Shown: positions 45,276 through 54,164 of the stretch, piece after piece
How positions within the stretch are numbered: the stretch's first letter is position 1
Layout: each line of letters begins with the position of its first letter
Assembly (NCBI RefSeq): GCF_017639205.1
Contig: NZ_CP071139.1
Coordinates: forward strand, 5,138,501-5,202,500
Source: Streptomyces nojiriensis
Lineage (GTDB): Bacteria > Actinomycetota > Actinomycetes > Streptomycetales > Streptomycetaceae
Direction: 5' to 3'
Length of the DNA stretch: 64,000 nucleotides
The notes under the pieces: generated by a model
What the model was told of the DNA's origin: nothing
The model's database searches: none
The model's input: the letters and a program-made list of their open reading frames with translations, nothing else
Made by a program: the position numbers and the translations under genes

Positions 45276-46088
45276 GTGGGATCTCTGCGCAATCCGGTCG
45301 GGCCGCTCCCCTCCTCCATCTACTGGCGACGGAGGGCTGTGCTGGCTTCCGTTGTCGCGCTCCTCGCGCTCCTCGCCGTATGGACCGTCAGCTCCGGCGG
45401 GGGGAGGACGAGTACGAACGGAAAGGGCCAGGACGGCCCCGACCCCGTCACCTCGATCACCCCCGGCCCGGCCGGCACCGGACCCGCGATCAGCGCGGCC
45501 CCCGGAGGGCGCCCCGAGTCGGGCAGCGGCGGGAACACCGGCTCCGGGGGCGGCTCCACGGGCGGCGGGGGCAAGAACGGCGAACCGGGCGGCGGTACGG
45601 GCTCGAACGGCGGCTCGGGCTCCGGTTCCGGTTCCGGCGGCGCCGCGGGCGGCCCGGCTGCGGTCCCGGCGGACTCCCCGCTCCCCACGTGCGCGCCGGG
45701 TGCGCTGCAGTGGGAGGTCAAGAGCGTGAAGAACGAGTACGAGGCGAACGAGAAGCCGCGCCTCGAACTGGTCGCCCGCAACACCTCCGGCACCACCTGC
45801 AAGATCGACCTCGGCCCGAAGCAGGCCGTCCTGACCATCCTTCAGGCGAGCAGCAGCAAGGCGGTCTGGTCCTCGGCGGACTGCCCGGCGGGCGCGGGCA
45901 ACGCCTACTTCCGCCTCCCGGCGCAGGGCGAGACGAAGCAGTCGCTGGACTGGGACCGCAAGTTCAGCGCGGCCGACCAGTGCCAGACGCCTCCGGCGGG
46001 GTCCGCGGCTCCCGACACCTACGTGGTCGAGGTCAAGGCCCCGGGCATGCCGGTGGCCCGCACCTCGTTCGTCCTCAAGCAGGACTAG
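45276..46088 (+). CDS. Membrane-anchored secreted protein, Gly/Ser-rich linker and C-terminal beta domain
   Basis: About 270 residues from the GTG at 45276. A membrane segment (RRRAVLASVVALLALLAVW) anchors the protein, followed by a long Gly/Ser/Pro linker (about 50-135) and a folded domain (140-270) with four Cys (LPTCAPGALQW, TTCKIDL, SSADCPAG, DQCQTPP) probably in two disulfides. I recognise no named family, though the domain resembles small secreted adhesins (DUF4232-like). TAAAGT 6 nt before the GTG suggests a leaderless message. The stop TAG lies in the left edge of a palindromic repeat. Confidence 0.7.
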   Translation: MGSLRNPVGPLPSSIYWRRRAVLASVVALLALLAVWTVSSGGGRTSTNGKGQDGPDPVTSITPGPAGTGPAISAAPGGRPESGSGGNTGSGGGSTGGGGKNGEPGGGTGSNGGSGSGSGSGGAAGGPAAVPADSPLPTCAPGALQWEVKSVKNEYEANEKPRLELVARNTSGTTCKIDLGPKQAVLTILQASSSKAVWSSADCPAGAGNAYFRLPAQGETKQSLDWDRKFSAADQCQTPPAGSAAPDTYVVEVKAPGMPVARTSFVLKQD

Positions 46089-46140
46089 GCCGTCTCTTTC
46101 GGATCTTGTCGCCCGGCAAGATCCGGAAGAGACGGCCTAG
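46085..46140. repeat. Short palindromic element related to the one at 8.2 kb
   Basis: A 56-bp near-perfect palindrome running from CTAG to CTAG. The outer arms are GGCCGTCTCTTTCGGATCTTG and CAAGATCCGGAAGAGACGG, the same as the outer arms of the 160-bp element at 8221-8380 but with the central ~105 bp missing. The left CTAG contains the stop codon of the preceding gene. It should form a strong RNA hairpin and may serve as terminator. Confidence 0.85.
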
Positions 46141-46167
46141 GCGCTTCCAGCCCCGCCGGCGTTTGAG

Positions 46168-46193
46168 GCGCGGGGTCCGGGGCGGGGCCCCGG
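46168..46193. repeat. Intergenic repeat GCGCGGGGTCCGGGGCGG type, copy 2
   Basis: Same 26-bp sequence as 27545-27570 with one mismatch, lying between the palindrome and the end of disA. Confidence 0.65.
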
Positions 46194-46254
46194 CAGGGGC
46201 GCGCACGCCGAACGGGCAGCGGAACCAGGACAGTCGGCCGAGCAGGGCCGCAGG

Positions 46255-47379
46255 CTAGACGTACCGCTCCAGGATGGACGACTCGGCCAGCCGGGACAGG
46301 CCCTCGCGGACGCTCCGCGCACGGGCCTCGCCCACGCCGTCCACCGTCTGCAGGTCGTCGACGCTCGCGGCGAGCAGCTTCTGCAGCCCGCCGAAGTGCT
46401 CCACGAGCCGCTCGATGATCGCGCCCGGCAGCCGCGGCACCTTCGCCAGCAGCCGGTACCCGCGCGGGGACACCGCCGAGTCCAGCGTCTCCGGCGAGCC
46501 CGTGTACCCCAGCGCCCGCGCCACGATCGCCAGCTCCAGCAGCTCCGGATGCGTCAGTGCGTCCAGCTCCGCCAGCGCCTCGTCCACCGTGCGGGAACGC
46601 TTCGCCGTCGGCTCCGGCACGTAGTCCCGGATGACGAGCTCCCGCTCCTGCTCGATGCCGACCGTCAGCTCGTCCAGCTGCAGCGACAGCAGTCGCCCGT
46701 CCGTGCCCAGTTCGACCACGTACTCGGCGATCTCGGTCGCGATCCGGCGGACCATTTCCAGCCGCTGCGCGACCGCCGTCACGTCGCGGACCGTGACCAG
46801 GTCCTCGATCTCCAGCGCCGACAGCGTGCCCGCGACCTCGTCGAGGCGCAGCTTGTACCGCTCCAGCGTGGCCAGCGCCTGGTTCGCCCGCGACAGGATC
46901 GCCCCGGACTCCTCCAGGACGCGCCGCTCCCCGTCCACGTACAGCGCGATCAGCCGCATCGACTGCGACACCGACACGACCGGGAAGCCGCACTGCTTGG
47001 AGACGCGGTCGGCCGTACGGTGGCGCGTGCCCGTCTCCTCCGTCGGGATCGACGCGTCCGGCACCAGCTGCACACCGGCCCGCAGGATCTTGGTGATGTC
47101 CTTGTCGAGGATGAGCGCGCCGTCGAGCTTGCACAGCTCGCGCAGCCGGGTCGCGGTGAACTCCACGTCCAGGACGAAGCCGCCGGTGCACATCGCCTCG
47201 ACGCTCTTGTCCATACCGAGGACGATGAGCCCGCCGGTGTTGCCGCGGACGATCCGCTCCAAGCCGTCACGCAGCGGCTGACCAGGTGCGACCGCGCTCA
47301 GCGAGGCGCGCATCATGGCCTCCTGCTTGGAGCTCGCGCCCGACTTCCCGGATGCTGCTGCCCCGTCCTTGGCTGCCAC
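46255..47379 (-). CDS. disA: DNA-integrity scanning protein and c-di-AMP synthase
   Basis: This 374-residue protein makes the second messenger c-di-AMP. The DAC domain has DGA at about 86-88 (KLDGALILDKD) and RHR at about 119-121 (TGTRHRTADR). A helical spine and a C-terminal helix-hairpin-helix DNA-binding region (TVDGVGEARARSVREGL) complete the octameric scanner. The GTG at 47379 has GGAGGA 7 nt upstream and gives the S. coelicolor length. It follows radA, as in many actinobacteria; RadA is known in some bacteria to modulate DisA. Confidence 0.97.
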   Translation of the reverse strand: MAAKDGAAASGKSGASSKQEAMMRASLSAVAPGQPLRDGLERIVRGNTGGLIVLGMDKSVEAMCTGGFVLDVEFTATRLRELCKLDGALILDKDITKILRAGVQLVPDASIPTEETGTRHRTADRVSKQCGFPVVSVSQSMRLIALYVDGERRVLEESGAILSRANQALATLERYKLRLDEVAGTLSALEIEDLVTVRDVTAVAQRLEMVRRIATEIAEYVVELGTDGRLLSLQLDELTVGIEQERELVIRDYVPEPTAKRSRTVDEALAELDALTHPELLELAIVARALGYTGSPETLDSAVSPRGYRLLAKVPRLPGAIIERLVEHFGGLQKLLAASVDDLQTVDGVGEARARSVREGLSRLAESSILERYV

Positions 47380-47533
47380 TGCACTCCTCCGGTCGCGGGT
47401 TGCGCCGCCCCGCGCCGCGGGCACGAGGGCGTGCGTACGGCCGGGCGGACCAGCACAAAGTCTACCGGCGCGCGCCACGGCCCCGCCGTGGCTTGGCCAG
47501 GTACGGCCCGGGCAGGCCTCGTAAGGACCCCCT

Positions 47534-47557
47534 GACCAGGGGATCGTCCCCCTGGTC
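47534..47557. terminator. Hairpin between radA and disA
   Basis: Perfect 9-bp arms GACCAGGGG and CCCCTGGTC around loop ATCGTC in the 204-bp gap. Without a T-tract it may be an attenuator rather than a full terminator. Confidence 0.5.
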
Positions 47558-47583
47558 GGCCCCTGTTCCGACCCCCGGGCCGG

Positions 47584-48996
47584 CTACTGCGCGGAGCGCT
47601 CCTTGGCCGGCGTACGGGAGCGGCCGCGCGGCAACACCCGTAGCGCGTCACCCATGTCGGCCACCTCGATGACCTTCATCCCGGCCGGCACCTTCCCCGG
47701 ATCCGCCGGCACGAGCGCATGTGTGAATCCCAGCCGGTGCGCCTCCGCGAGCCGCCGCTGCACGCCGGTCACCCGCCGCACCTCGCCGGCCAGGCCGACC
47801 TCACCGATCGCGACGAGGTTCTTCGGCAGCGGGACGTCGCTGGCGGCGGAGGCCAGCGCGAGCGCGATCGCCAGGTCGGCGGCCGGCTCGGTGAGCTTCA
47901 CCCCGCCCACGGTGGCGCTGTAGATGTCGCGCTTGCCGAGCGCGGTGATCCGGCCGCGCTGCTCCAGCACCGCCAGCATCATCGACACGCGCGAGGTCTC
48001 CAGGCCGGAGGTGGTCCGCCGGGGGGAGGGGATCTGGGAGTCCACGGTCAGCGCCTGCACCTCGGCGACCAGCGGGCGCTTCCCCTCCAGAGTCACCGTC
48101 AGGCAGGTGCCCGGCACGGCCTCGGCCCGCCGGGTCAGGAACAGTCCGCTCGGGTCGGCGAGCCCGGTGATCCCCTCGTCGTGCAGCTCGAAGCAGCCGA
48201 CCTCGTCGGTGGCCCCGTACCGGTTCTTGACGCCGCGCACCAGCCGCAGCCGGGCGTGCCGGTCGCCCTCGAAGCTCAGCACCACGTCGACGAGGTGCTC
48301 CAGCAGGCGGGGACCGGCGATGGCCCCGTCCTTGGTCACGTGGCCGACGAGGAGGGTGGCCATCCCGCGCTCCTTGGAGGCCCGGATCAGTGCTCCGGCC
48401 ACCTCGCGCACCTGGGCCATGCCGCCGGGCGCGCCGTCGATCTCGGGGGAGGCGACGGTCTGTACGGAGTCCAGGACCAGCAGGGAGGGCTTCACGGCGT
48501 CGAGATGCCCGAGGACGGCCGACAGGTCGGTCTCGGCAGCGAGATAGAGGTGATCGTTGAGGGCGTTGATCCGGTCGGCCCGCAGGCGCACCTGGCTGGC
48601 CGACTCCTCGCCGGTCACGTACAGCGTGCGGTGCTCGTCGCTGGCCGCCTTCGCCGCGACGTCCAGCAGCAGGGTCGACTTGCCGACGCCGGGCTCGCCG
48701 GCGAGCAGTACGACGGCACCGGGCACGAGCCCGCCGCCGAGGACGCGGTCCAGCTCGTCCACGCCGGTGCTGCGGGCGGTCGCGGTCCGGCCGTCGACCT
48801 GCGCGATCGGCAGGGCGGCAGTCGAGACCCGGCCGGCGGCGGTGGTCCGCACGGCGGGTGCGCCCATCTCCTCGACGGTGCCCCAGGCCTGGCATTCGGG
48901 ACAGCGGCCGAGCCACTTCGCGGTCGTCCAGCCGCAGTCGGTGCAGCGGTAGGACGGCCGGTCCTTGGCGGATGAACGAGCGGTGCGGGCAGCCAT
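47584..48996 (-). CDS. radA: DNA repair protein RadA
   Basis: This 470-residue RecA-like branch-migration protein has a zinc finger (Cys 18, 21, 32, 35; CTDCGWTTAKWLGRCPEC), Walker A LLAGEPGVGKSTLLL (about 98-112), the RadA motif KNRYG (KNRFG in most species) and a C-terminal Lon-protease-like domain with LPKNLVAIGEVGLAGEVR. The ATG at 48996 yields the expected start; further upstream residues have no family character. Confidence 0.97.
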   Translation of the reverse strand: MAARTARSSAKDRPSYRCTDCGWTTAKWLGRCPECQAWGTVEEMGAPAVRTTAAGRVSTAALPIAQVDGRTATARSTGVDELDRVLGGGLVPGAVVLLAGEPGVGKSTLLLDVAAKAASDEHRTLYVTGEESASQVRLRADRINALNDHLYLAAETDLSAVLGHLDAVKPSLLVLDSVQTVASPEIDGAPGGMAQVREVAGALIRASKERGMATLLVGHVTKDGAIAGPRLLEHLVDVVLSFEGDRHARLRLVRGVKNRYGATDEVGCFELHDEGITGLADPSGLFLTRRAEAVPGTCLTVTLEGKRPLVAEVQALTVDSQIPSPRRTTSGLETSRVSMMLAVLEQRGRITALGKRDIYSATVGGVKLTEPAADLAIALALASAASDVPLPKNLVAIGEVGLAGEVRRVTGVQRRLAEAHRLGFTHALVPADPGKVPAGMKVIEVADMGDALRVLPRGRSRTPAKERSAQ

Positions 48997-49095
48997 GGCG
49001 TTCACGGTAGCCGCCCGCACCGACAGACCGGACCGGGGCACCGTTCGCGGGGTACCGGTCGCGGTCCGCGGCCGCCGCGCTGCGAGGGTGTCCTC

Positions 49096-49548
49096 ATGGA
49101 CCTGTCCGACGAGGGATCCCCCTTCGACACCGACATGAGCGGCGCGCCCGTCGCGGATGTGGCGGGGCTCTACCCCGGCCACCGCTCCGCCGCAGACCTC
49201 GCCGCGTTCTTCGTCCGCGCGGGCTGGAGCTCGCGCTCCTCCTCCTGGGAGGGGTACGAGGTGGAGAGCCCGCTGGCCCGGCTGGAGATCGAACCGGTCG
49301 ACGACGGCGTCCTGATCCACGGCGAGGCGGACGCGGGCCGGCTCGACGCGCTCACCGCCGTGCTGTCCGCACGCGGCCTCCCCTTCTCCGCGGAGTTCCT
49401 CGGGGAGGACGGCGCCCTGCTGCGCGAGGTGCGTGTGGGTCCCGCGGGTCCAGCCGGTCCTGCGGATCCACGGCGGCAGGGACCGCCGGTCCGACCACGT
49501 CAGGGCCTGCGTCAGCGCCTCACCGATCTGTTCACCCGTAAGGGCTAA
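49096..49548 (+). CDS. Conserved-type protein, unknown function
   Basis: This 150-residue acidic protein begins MDLSDEGSPFDTDMSG and has an alpha/beta pattern in residues 25-115 (LAAFFVRAGWSSRSSSWEGY, LARLEIEPVDDGVLIHGE) with a basic Pro/Gly tail. No family recognised. It diverges from radA across about 100 bp and is 51 bp before the sigma-like fusion gene. Confidence 0.6.
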   Translation: MDLSDEGSPFDTDMSGAPVADVAGLYPGHRSAADLAAFFVRAGWSSRSSSWEGYEVESPLARLEIEPVDDGVLIHGEADAGRLDALTAVLSARGLPFSAEFLGEDGALLREVRVGPAGPAGPADPRRQGPPVRPRQGLRQRLTDLFTRKG

Positions 49549-49599
49549 AAGTGGCGAAGGCTTCCAGGGCGTCACCGGAGCGCCGCCTACGGTCGCCAG

Positions 49600-51366
49600 G
49601 TGAACAGCAGCAACCAGGCACACTCCTCAGCGCGCACCGGCGCACACCGGGCGCACGGGCGCACGCCCCACGCGGCCGAGCAGCCGCCGCCGTTCCGGCA
49701 CGAGCCCTACCTGGACGGCCTGTTCACGTACTGCCTGTCGGTCCTGTGCGACCACGACACCGCGACCGACGTGCTCGGGGACGTCCTCGCCGTCGCCGAG
49801 CGGCATCCCGGCCGCTGCCCCGACGAGGGGGACCGGCGCGCCTGGCTCTACGCGCTCGCCCGCTGGGGCTGCCTGCACCGGCTGGCCGAGCAACGGCGCG
49901 CGCGCCAGGGAGCGCATTCCGCTCGGCGTGCGCCGGAGCACGCCGGCCGTGACCGTGCGCCGGGTGATCCGGGTGATGACACGCGAGACGACCGCGGCCA
50001 GGACGCCCACCGGCCCCTTGACGTGAGCGCCTACCGCCGTACGGAGCTGGCCCGGCTCGCCTGGCCCGAAGCCGCAGGCACCACACCCGAGCAGCGCGAG
50101 GCCCTCGAACTCGCCGTCCGCCACCGCCTCGGCGTCCCCGAACTCGCCGCCGTCCTCGGCACCCCCGCGGCCGTCGCCCGCGAGCTGCTGTCCGGCGCCG
50201 CCTGCGAGGTGGAGCGCACCCGCGCCGCCCTCGCCGTCGTCGAGACCGGCAACTGCCCCAGCGTCTCCCGGCTCACCGGCGACGACGGCGACGGCAACGT
50301 CCTGCTCTCCAGCACCCTGCGCGCCGAGCTCGTCCGCCACGTCGACGACTGCCCCCGATGTCGCCGCGCCGCCGAACGCGTGGGGGCCGCAGGCCCCTGG
50401 CCCGGCTCCGGCGGCATCAACACCGCCGCGCTCCCCCTCGTACCCGCTCCCCGCAGCGCCGTCCACGCCGCGATGCTCCGCTCCGGCCGGGGCCGCGGCC
50501 GAGGGCCCGCCCCGCGCTTCGACCGCACCGGCTTCCCCATGGACCCCAAGGACCGCGCGGCCCGCCGGGACCGGCTGCGCGCCCGGGTGGTGACCACCAC
50601 CGTCGTCGCCACCGTCGTCGCCGCCCCGGTCCTGGCGCTGTGGGCCGCGTACCGGGGCGGACCCGACACGGGCGAGCCCGGCGGCGACGCCACCCGTATC
50701 TCCGCCAGCGAGTCCGAACTCCCGACCGCGCGGACCGACGGCCGCCCGCTCACCGCCTACGAGAACGCCGGGAACGCCACCACCACCGGCGGCCCCGGCT
50801 TCGCCCAGAGCGACACCACCTCCGACGTCTCCGTCGAGGTCATCAGCACCGGCCCGCCCGCGACCCCCGACCACCCCGGCGGCGCCGGCCGCCTCACCGT
50901 GGCCGCGTCCGCCCAGGGCGCCGTCACCCTGCTCACCCTCACCGCCTCCGGCGGCGCCCCCGTGGACTGGCGGCTCTGGTCCGACGCCCCCTGGCTGCGC
51001 GCGAGCCGGACCGCGGGCACGCTGGCCCCAGGAGAATCGGTCACCCTAAAGATCTCCGTGGACCCGGAAGGCCAGCCCGTCGGCGCCTGGACGGCCCGGG
51101 TCGGGGTCGATCCGAGCGGCGCGGTGGTCTCCATCCAGGGCCGCGGCCGCCCCGCGGCGACGCCCGCGCCCACCCCGGACCCGACCCGACCCACGCCCCC
51201 GGCGCCCTCGCCGGACCCGACGCGGCCGTCCACTCCGCAGCCGTCCCCGACGGAGCCGACGATTCCGCCGCCGTCCCCGACGCCCGAGCCGTCCCCGACG
51301 GAGGGCTCAGGCGGAACGGTTTCCCCCGCGCCGGACCCGGCCCCGTCGCCATCGACGGGACCCTGA
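49600..51366 (+). CDS. Sigma-like / zinc-motif / membrane / BACON fusion protein
   Basis: This 588-residue protein combines parts that are normally separate. Residues 36-103 (YLDGLFTYCLSVLCDHDTAT, AWLYALARWGCLHRLAEQRR) resemble sigma-70 region 2, and 143-215 (TTPEQREALELAVRHRLGVP, LAAVLGTPAAVARELLSG) resemble region 4. An anti-sigma-like zinc motif follows: H247, C251 and C254 in RHVDDCPRC. A membrane segment lies at about 330-350. The extracellular part has a BACON beta domain (about 428-515; VDWRLWSDAPWLRASRTAG) and a Pro/Thr-rich tail. A membrane-bound regulator with its own sensor is suggested; whether the sigma parts bind RNA polymerase is unknown. Confidence 0.72.
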   Translation: MNSSNQAHSSARTGAHRAHGRTPHAAEQPPPFRHEPYLDGLFTYCLSVLCDHDTATDVLGDVLAVAERHPGRCPDEGDRRAWLYALARWGCLHRLAEQRRARQGAHSARRAPEHAGRDRAPGDPGDDTRDDRGQDAHRPLDVSAYRRTELARLAWPEAAGTTPEQREALELAVRHRLGVPELAAVLGTPAAVARELLSGAACEVERTRAALAVVETGNCPSVSRLTGDDGDGNVLLSSTLRAELVRHVDDCPRCRRAAERVGAAGPWPGSGGINTAALPLVPAPRSAVHAAMLRSGRGRGRGPAPRFDRTGFPMDPKDRAARRDRLRARVVTTTVVATVVAAPVLALWAAYRGGPDTGEPGGDATRISASESELPTARTDGRPLTAYENAGNATTTGGPGFAQSDTTSDVSVEVISTGPPATPDHPGGAGRLTVAASAQGAVTLLTLTASGGAPVDWRLWSDAPWLRASRTAGTLAPGESVTLKISVDPEGQPVGAWTARVGVDPSGAVVSIQGRGRPAATPAPTPDPTRPTPPAPSPDPTRPSTPQPSPTEPTIPPPSPTPEPSPTEGSGGTVSPAPDPAPSPSTGP

Positions 51367-51396
51367 GAGGTCCTGCGGGGCCTGCGGGGTCTGCGG

Positions 51397-52245
51397 TCAG
51401 GCAGGATCCGCAGGGTGCGGGGCCATCGGCAGCAGCGAGGCCAGCCGCGCCTCGCACAGCTTCACGAGCTCGTCGTAGCCCTCCTTGCCCATCAGCTCCG
51501 TCAGCTCGGGGCGGTACGACACGTACACCGGCTCGCCGGCACCGTGCGCGGAGGTGGCCGACGTGCACCACCAGTGCAGGTCGTGGCCGCCCGGCCCCCA
51601 GCCGCGGCGGTCGTACTCACCGATCGACACCTGCAGCACGCGCGTGTCGTCCGGCCGGTCGATCCACTCGTACGTCCGGCGGATCGGCAGCTGCCAGCAG
51701 ACGTCGGGCTTGGTCTCCAGCGGCTCCCGGCCCTCCTTCACCGCGAGGATGTGCAGCGAGCAGCCCGCACCGGCGGGGAAACCCGGCCGGTTCAGGAAGA
51801 TGCACGCGCCGTCCCAGCGCCGGGTCTGCTTCTCCCCGTCGTCGTCGTGCTGCGTCCACCCGCTCTCGCTGCCGACGTCGTGGAACTGCCACAGCTCGGG
51901 CGTCAGCCGGGCCACGTGCTGCGCGACGCGCTTCTCGTCGTCCTCGTCGGAGAAGTGCGCGCCGAGCGTGCAGCAGCCGTCGTCGGCCCGGCCCGCCTGG
52001 ATGCCCTGGCAGCCGCTGCCGAAGATGCAGGTCCAGCGGGAGGTCAGCCAGGTCAGGTCACAGCGGAAGACCTGCTCGTCGTCGGCGGGATCGGGAAACT
52101 CCACCCAGGCCCGGGGAAAGTCGAGCCCCTTCTCATCGGCCGCGACCGCGGCCTTGCCCTTGCCACCCTTGGCCTTGGCCTTGACGGTGTCCTTGCCCGT
52201 GTCCTTCTGCGACCGGGTCTTGTTGGCCTTCTTCGTATTTGGCAC
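51397..52245 (-). CDS. Conserved Cys-rich protein, unknown function
   Basis: This 282-residue protein has a Lys-rich start (TKKANKTRSQKDTGKDTVKA) and a Cys cluster in WTCIFGSGCQG and DDGCCTLGAHFS, then GACIFLNRPGFPAGAGCSLH and WWCTSA, which suggest a metal site (iron-sulfur or zinc; DUF3109-like). Function unknown. The GTG at 52245 gives a basic N-terminus. It diverges from the Ppx/GppA gene. Confidence 0.75.
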   Translation of the reverse strand: MPNTKKANKTRSQKDTGKDTVKAKAKGGKGKAAVAADEKGLDFPRAWVEFPDPADDEQVFRCDLTWLTSRWTCIFGSGCQGIQAGRADDGCCTLGAHFSDEDDEKRVAQHVARLTPELWQFHDVGSESGWTQHDDDGEKQTRRWDGACIFLNRPGFPAGAGCSLHILAVKEGREPLETKPDVCWQLPIRRTYEWIDRPDDTRVLQVSIGEYDRRGWGPGGHDLHWWCTSATSAHGAGEPVYVSYRPELTELMGKEGYDELVKLCEARLASLLPMAPHPADPA

Positions 52246-52308
52246 AAACCCAAGCCTATGCGCCCCTTACTCAACCCCCGAGTCTTCCTCGCAGTAGCGT
52301 TTCCCCCT

Positions 52309-53247
52309 ATGAGACTCGGTGTGCTGGATGTGGGTTCGAATACGGTCCATCTGCTGGTGGTGGACGCGCACCCTGGCGCGCGCCCGCAGCCGGCGCACTC
52401 GCACAAGGTGGAGATGAGGCTGGCGGAGCTGCTCGACGAGCGCGGCGCCGTCACCCCCGAAGGCGTCGAGCGCCTCGTCTCGGTGATCGCCGACGCGGTC
52501 CAGGCCGCCGAGGACAAGGGGTGCGAGGACGTCCTCCCCTTCGCCACCAGCGCCGTACGCGAGGCCACGAACGCGGACGAGGTCCTCGCGCGGGTCAAGA
52601 CCGAGACCGGCGTCGACCTGCCGGTGCTGAGCGGCGACGACGAGGCCCGCCTCACCTTCCTGGCGGCCCGCCGCTGGTTCGGCTGGTCCGCCGGGAAACT
52701 GCTGGTCCTGGACATCGGCGGCGGCTCGCTGGAGATCGCGTACGGCATCGACGAGGACCCGGACGCGGCCGTCTCCCTCCCGCTGGGCGCGGGCCGCCTC
52801 ACCTCGGGCTGGCTCCCGGGCGACCCGCCGGACTCGCTGGACATCCGGGCGCTAAGGCGCCACGTCCGGGCGGAGATCGCCCGGACGGTCGGCGAGTTCA
52901 GCCGCTTCGGGACGCCGGACCACGTGGTGGCGACCTCGAAGACGTTCAAGCAGCTGGCCCGCATCGCCGGCGCGGCCCGCTCGGCCGAGGGCCTGTACGT
53001 GCAGCGGGATCTGAGCCGCAAGTCCCTGGAGGAATGGGTCCCGCGCCTGGCGGCGATGACCACGGCCCAGCGCTCCGCCCTCCCGGGCGTCTCGGAGGGC
53101 CGCGCGAACCAGCTCCTGGCGGGAGCGCTGGTCGCGGAGGGCGCGATGGACCTCTTCGGCGTGGAGGAACTGGAGATCTGCCCGTGGGCCCTGCGCGAGG
53201 GCGTGATCCTGCGCAGGCTGGACCACATGCCGGCACCGGGGGCGTAG
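52309..53247 (+). CDS. Ppx/GppA-family phosphatase
   Basis: This 312-residue protein has the ASKHA fold: LGVLDVGSNTVHLLVVDAHP at the start (phosphate 1), PVLSGDDEARLTFL and LLVLDIGGGSLEIAYG (phosphate 2). It is of the short exopolyphosphatase/pppGpp-hydrolase type; actinobacterial Ppx1/Ppx2 proteins of this size hydrolyse polyphosphate, ADP/ATP or (p)ppGpp. TAGCGT 8 nt before the ATG at 52309 suggests a leaderless message. Confidence 0.9.
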   Translation: MRLGVLDVGSNTVHLLVVDAHPGARPQPAHSHKVEMRLAELLDERGAVTPEGVERLVSVIADAVQAAEDKGCEDVLPFATSAVREATNADEVLARVKTETGVDLPVLSGDDEARLTFLAARRWFGWSAGKLLVLDIGGGSLEIAYGIDEDPDAAVSLPLGAGRLTSGWLPGDPPDSLDIRALRRHVRAEIARTVGEFSRFGTPDHVVATSKTFKQLARIAGAARSAEGLYVQRDLSRKSLEEWVPRLAAMTTAQRSALPGVSEGRANQLLAGALVAEGAMDLFGVEELEICPWALREGVILRRLDHMPAPGA

Positions 53248-53280
53248 GGGCGGGGTGTGGCGGGGCGGGGGCTGGGGTGG

Positions 53281-53695
53281 TCGGGAGCCTCTCGGTCGGT
53301 ATCAGAGTGGCGTGTGGGGGTTTCCCGTCAGTCCGATCGTCTCCGGGTCGGGCCGGTCCCTCAAGGGCGCTCCTTCGTCGCGTCGCTTCGCGATGTCGCT
53401 GCGCTCCACCCTTGACCGACCGTCCCGCCCCGGAGGAACGAAGACTGCCGGGAAACCCCCAAAGGAACGGGCCGGGCGTTCAAGGATCAGGACGGGGCGA
53501 TCAGAGATGCCCAGCCCTGTCCCGGCGAGCATGTTCTTGAGACGGGACCCATCCGGACCAGGGCCCGGGTCGGTGGGGCGCGCCAGATCGCTACGCGCTC
53601 CTCATCTCTCAGCGTCTCCACCCCGCCCTGGGCTGGACATAGGCCGCCCACGAGCTCGGTCCGGCGCTCGACCTGCGTCCGACGACCGGCCGTGG
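53281..53695. repeat. Left arm of a long inverted repeat (~415 bp)
   Basis: This non-coding interval is repeated in reverse at 54435-54850, with long identical runs such as GGAACGAAGACTGCCGGGAA and GCGCCCTTGAGGGACCGG (each read on one strand). I judge similarity at around 80% over the whole arm. It fills the gap between the Ppx/GppA stop and the DUF3592 stop codon and holds no gene of its own; open frames through it are by-products of G+C bias. Confidence 0.85.
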
Positions 53696-54121
53696 TCAGA
53701 GGGTGAGCAGCCGTACGAGCACCACCGTCACCGTGCCGGCAGTGAAGATCGACCCCAGCACTGCGGCGAAGAGATCCATCTTCTTCATGTCCCAACCCTC
53801 GATCTCGAACCGGTCCGGCTTTCCCGGGTCGTACCGCACCATGACGCACGCCCCCACACGGAAGGCGTTTCCGACCGTTCCACGGCCGAACCGGGAGGAG
53901 TGTTCGTGGGCGCGCCCATCCCGGTCCGTCCAAGCGGCAACCGGGTGGTAGAACTTGCCGCCCTCATCGTTGCGTGAAACCTGGTGACGGACGATCCGAG
54001 CCTCGGCATTCACGCCGTGGTGGCGAAGCAGACGGGCGTAGCGCAGGCCGTAGATGCCGAAGGTGAGGAAGGAGACGCCGATCGTCAGGGGGATGAGAGA
54101 GAAAAGCCATTCGCGTCCCAT
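53696..54121 (-). CDS. DUF3592 membrane protein inside the inverted-repeat cassette
   Basis: This 141-residue protein has an N-terminal membrane segment (FSLIPLTIGVSFLTFGIYGL), a DUF3592 beta domain with AEARIVRHQVS, FYHPVAAWTDRDGRAHEH, and VMVRYDPGKPDRF, and a second membrane segment at the C-terminus (LGSIFTAGTVTVVLVRLL). DUF3592 is common in bacteria and of unknown function; the small extracytoplasmic or cytoplasmic beta domain is expected to bind a ligand. Its stop codon is 1 bp inside the edge of the left repeat arm. No ribosome-binding site is evident. Confidence 0.82.
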   Translation of the reverse strand: MGREWLFSLIPLTIGVSFLTFGIYGLRYARLLRHHGVNAEARIVRHQVSRNDEGGKFYHPVAAWTDRDGRAHEHSSRFGRGTVGNAFRVGACVMVRYDPGKPDRFEIEGWDMKKMDLFAAVLGSIFTAGTVTVVLVRLLTL

Positions 54122-54164
54122 GATCTAAGCGACGCCGGCGGGAAAGTGTTGGTTGCGGCCCCAA

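Noticed and set aside
47584..49623. 679-residue version of RadA
   Set aside because: The zinc-finger start MAARTARSSAKDRPSYRC at 48996 is the family N-terminus; the upstream part is antisense to the gene at 49096.
53255..53977. Open frames through the inverted-repeat arms (also 54393-54905)
   Set aside because: They differ between the two arms, lack family features and run into the real genes on the other strand or in another frame. The arms are better read as non-coding repeat.
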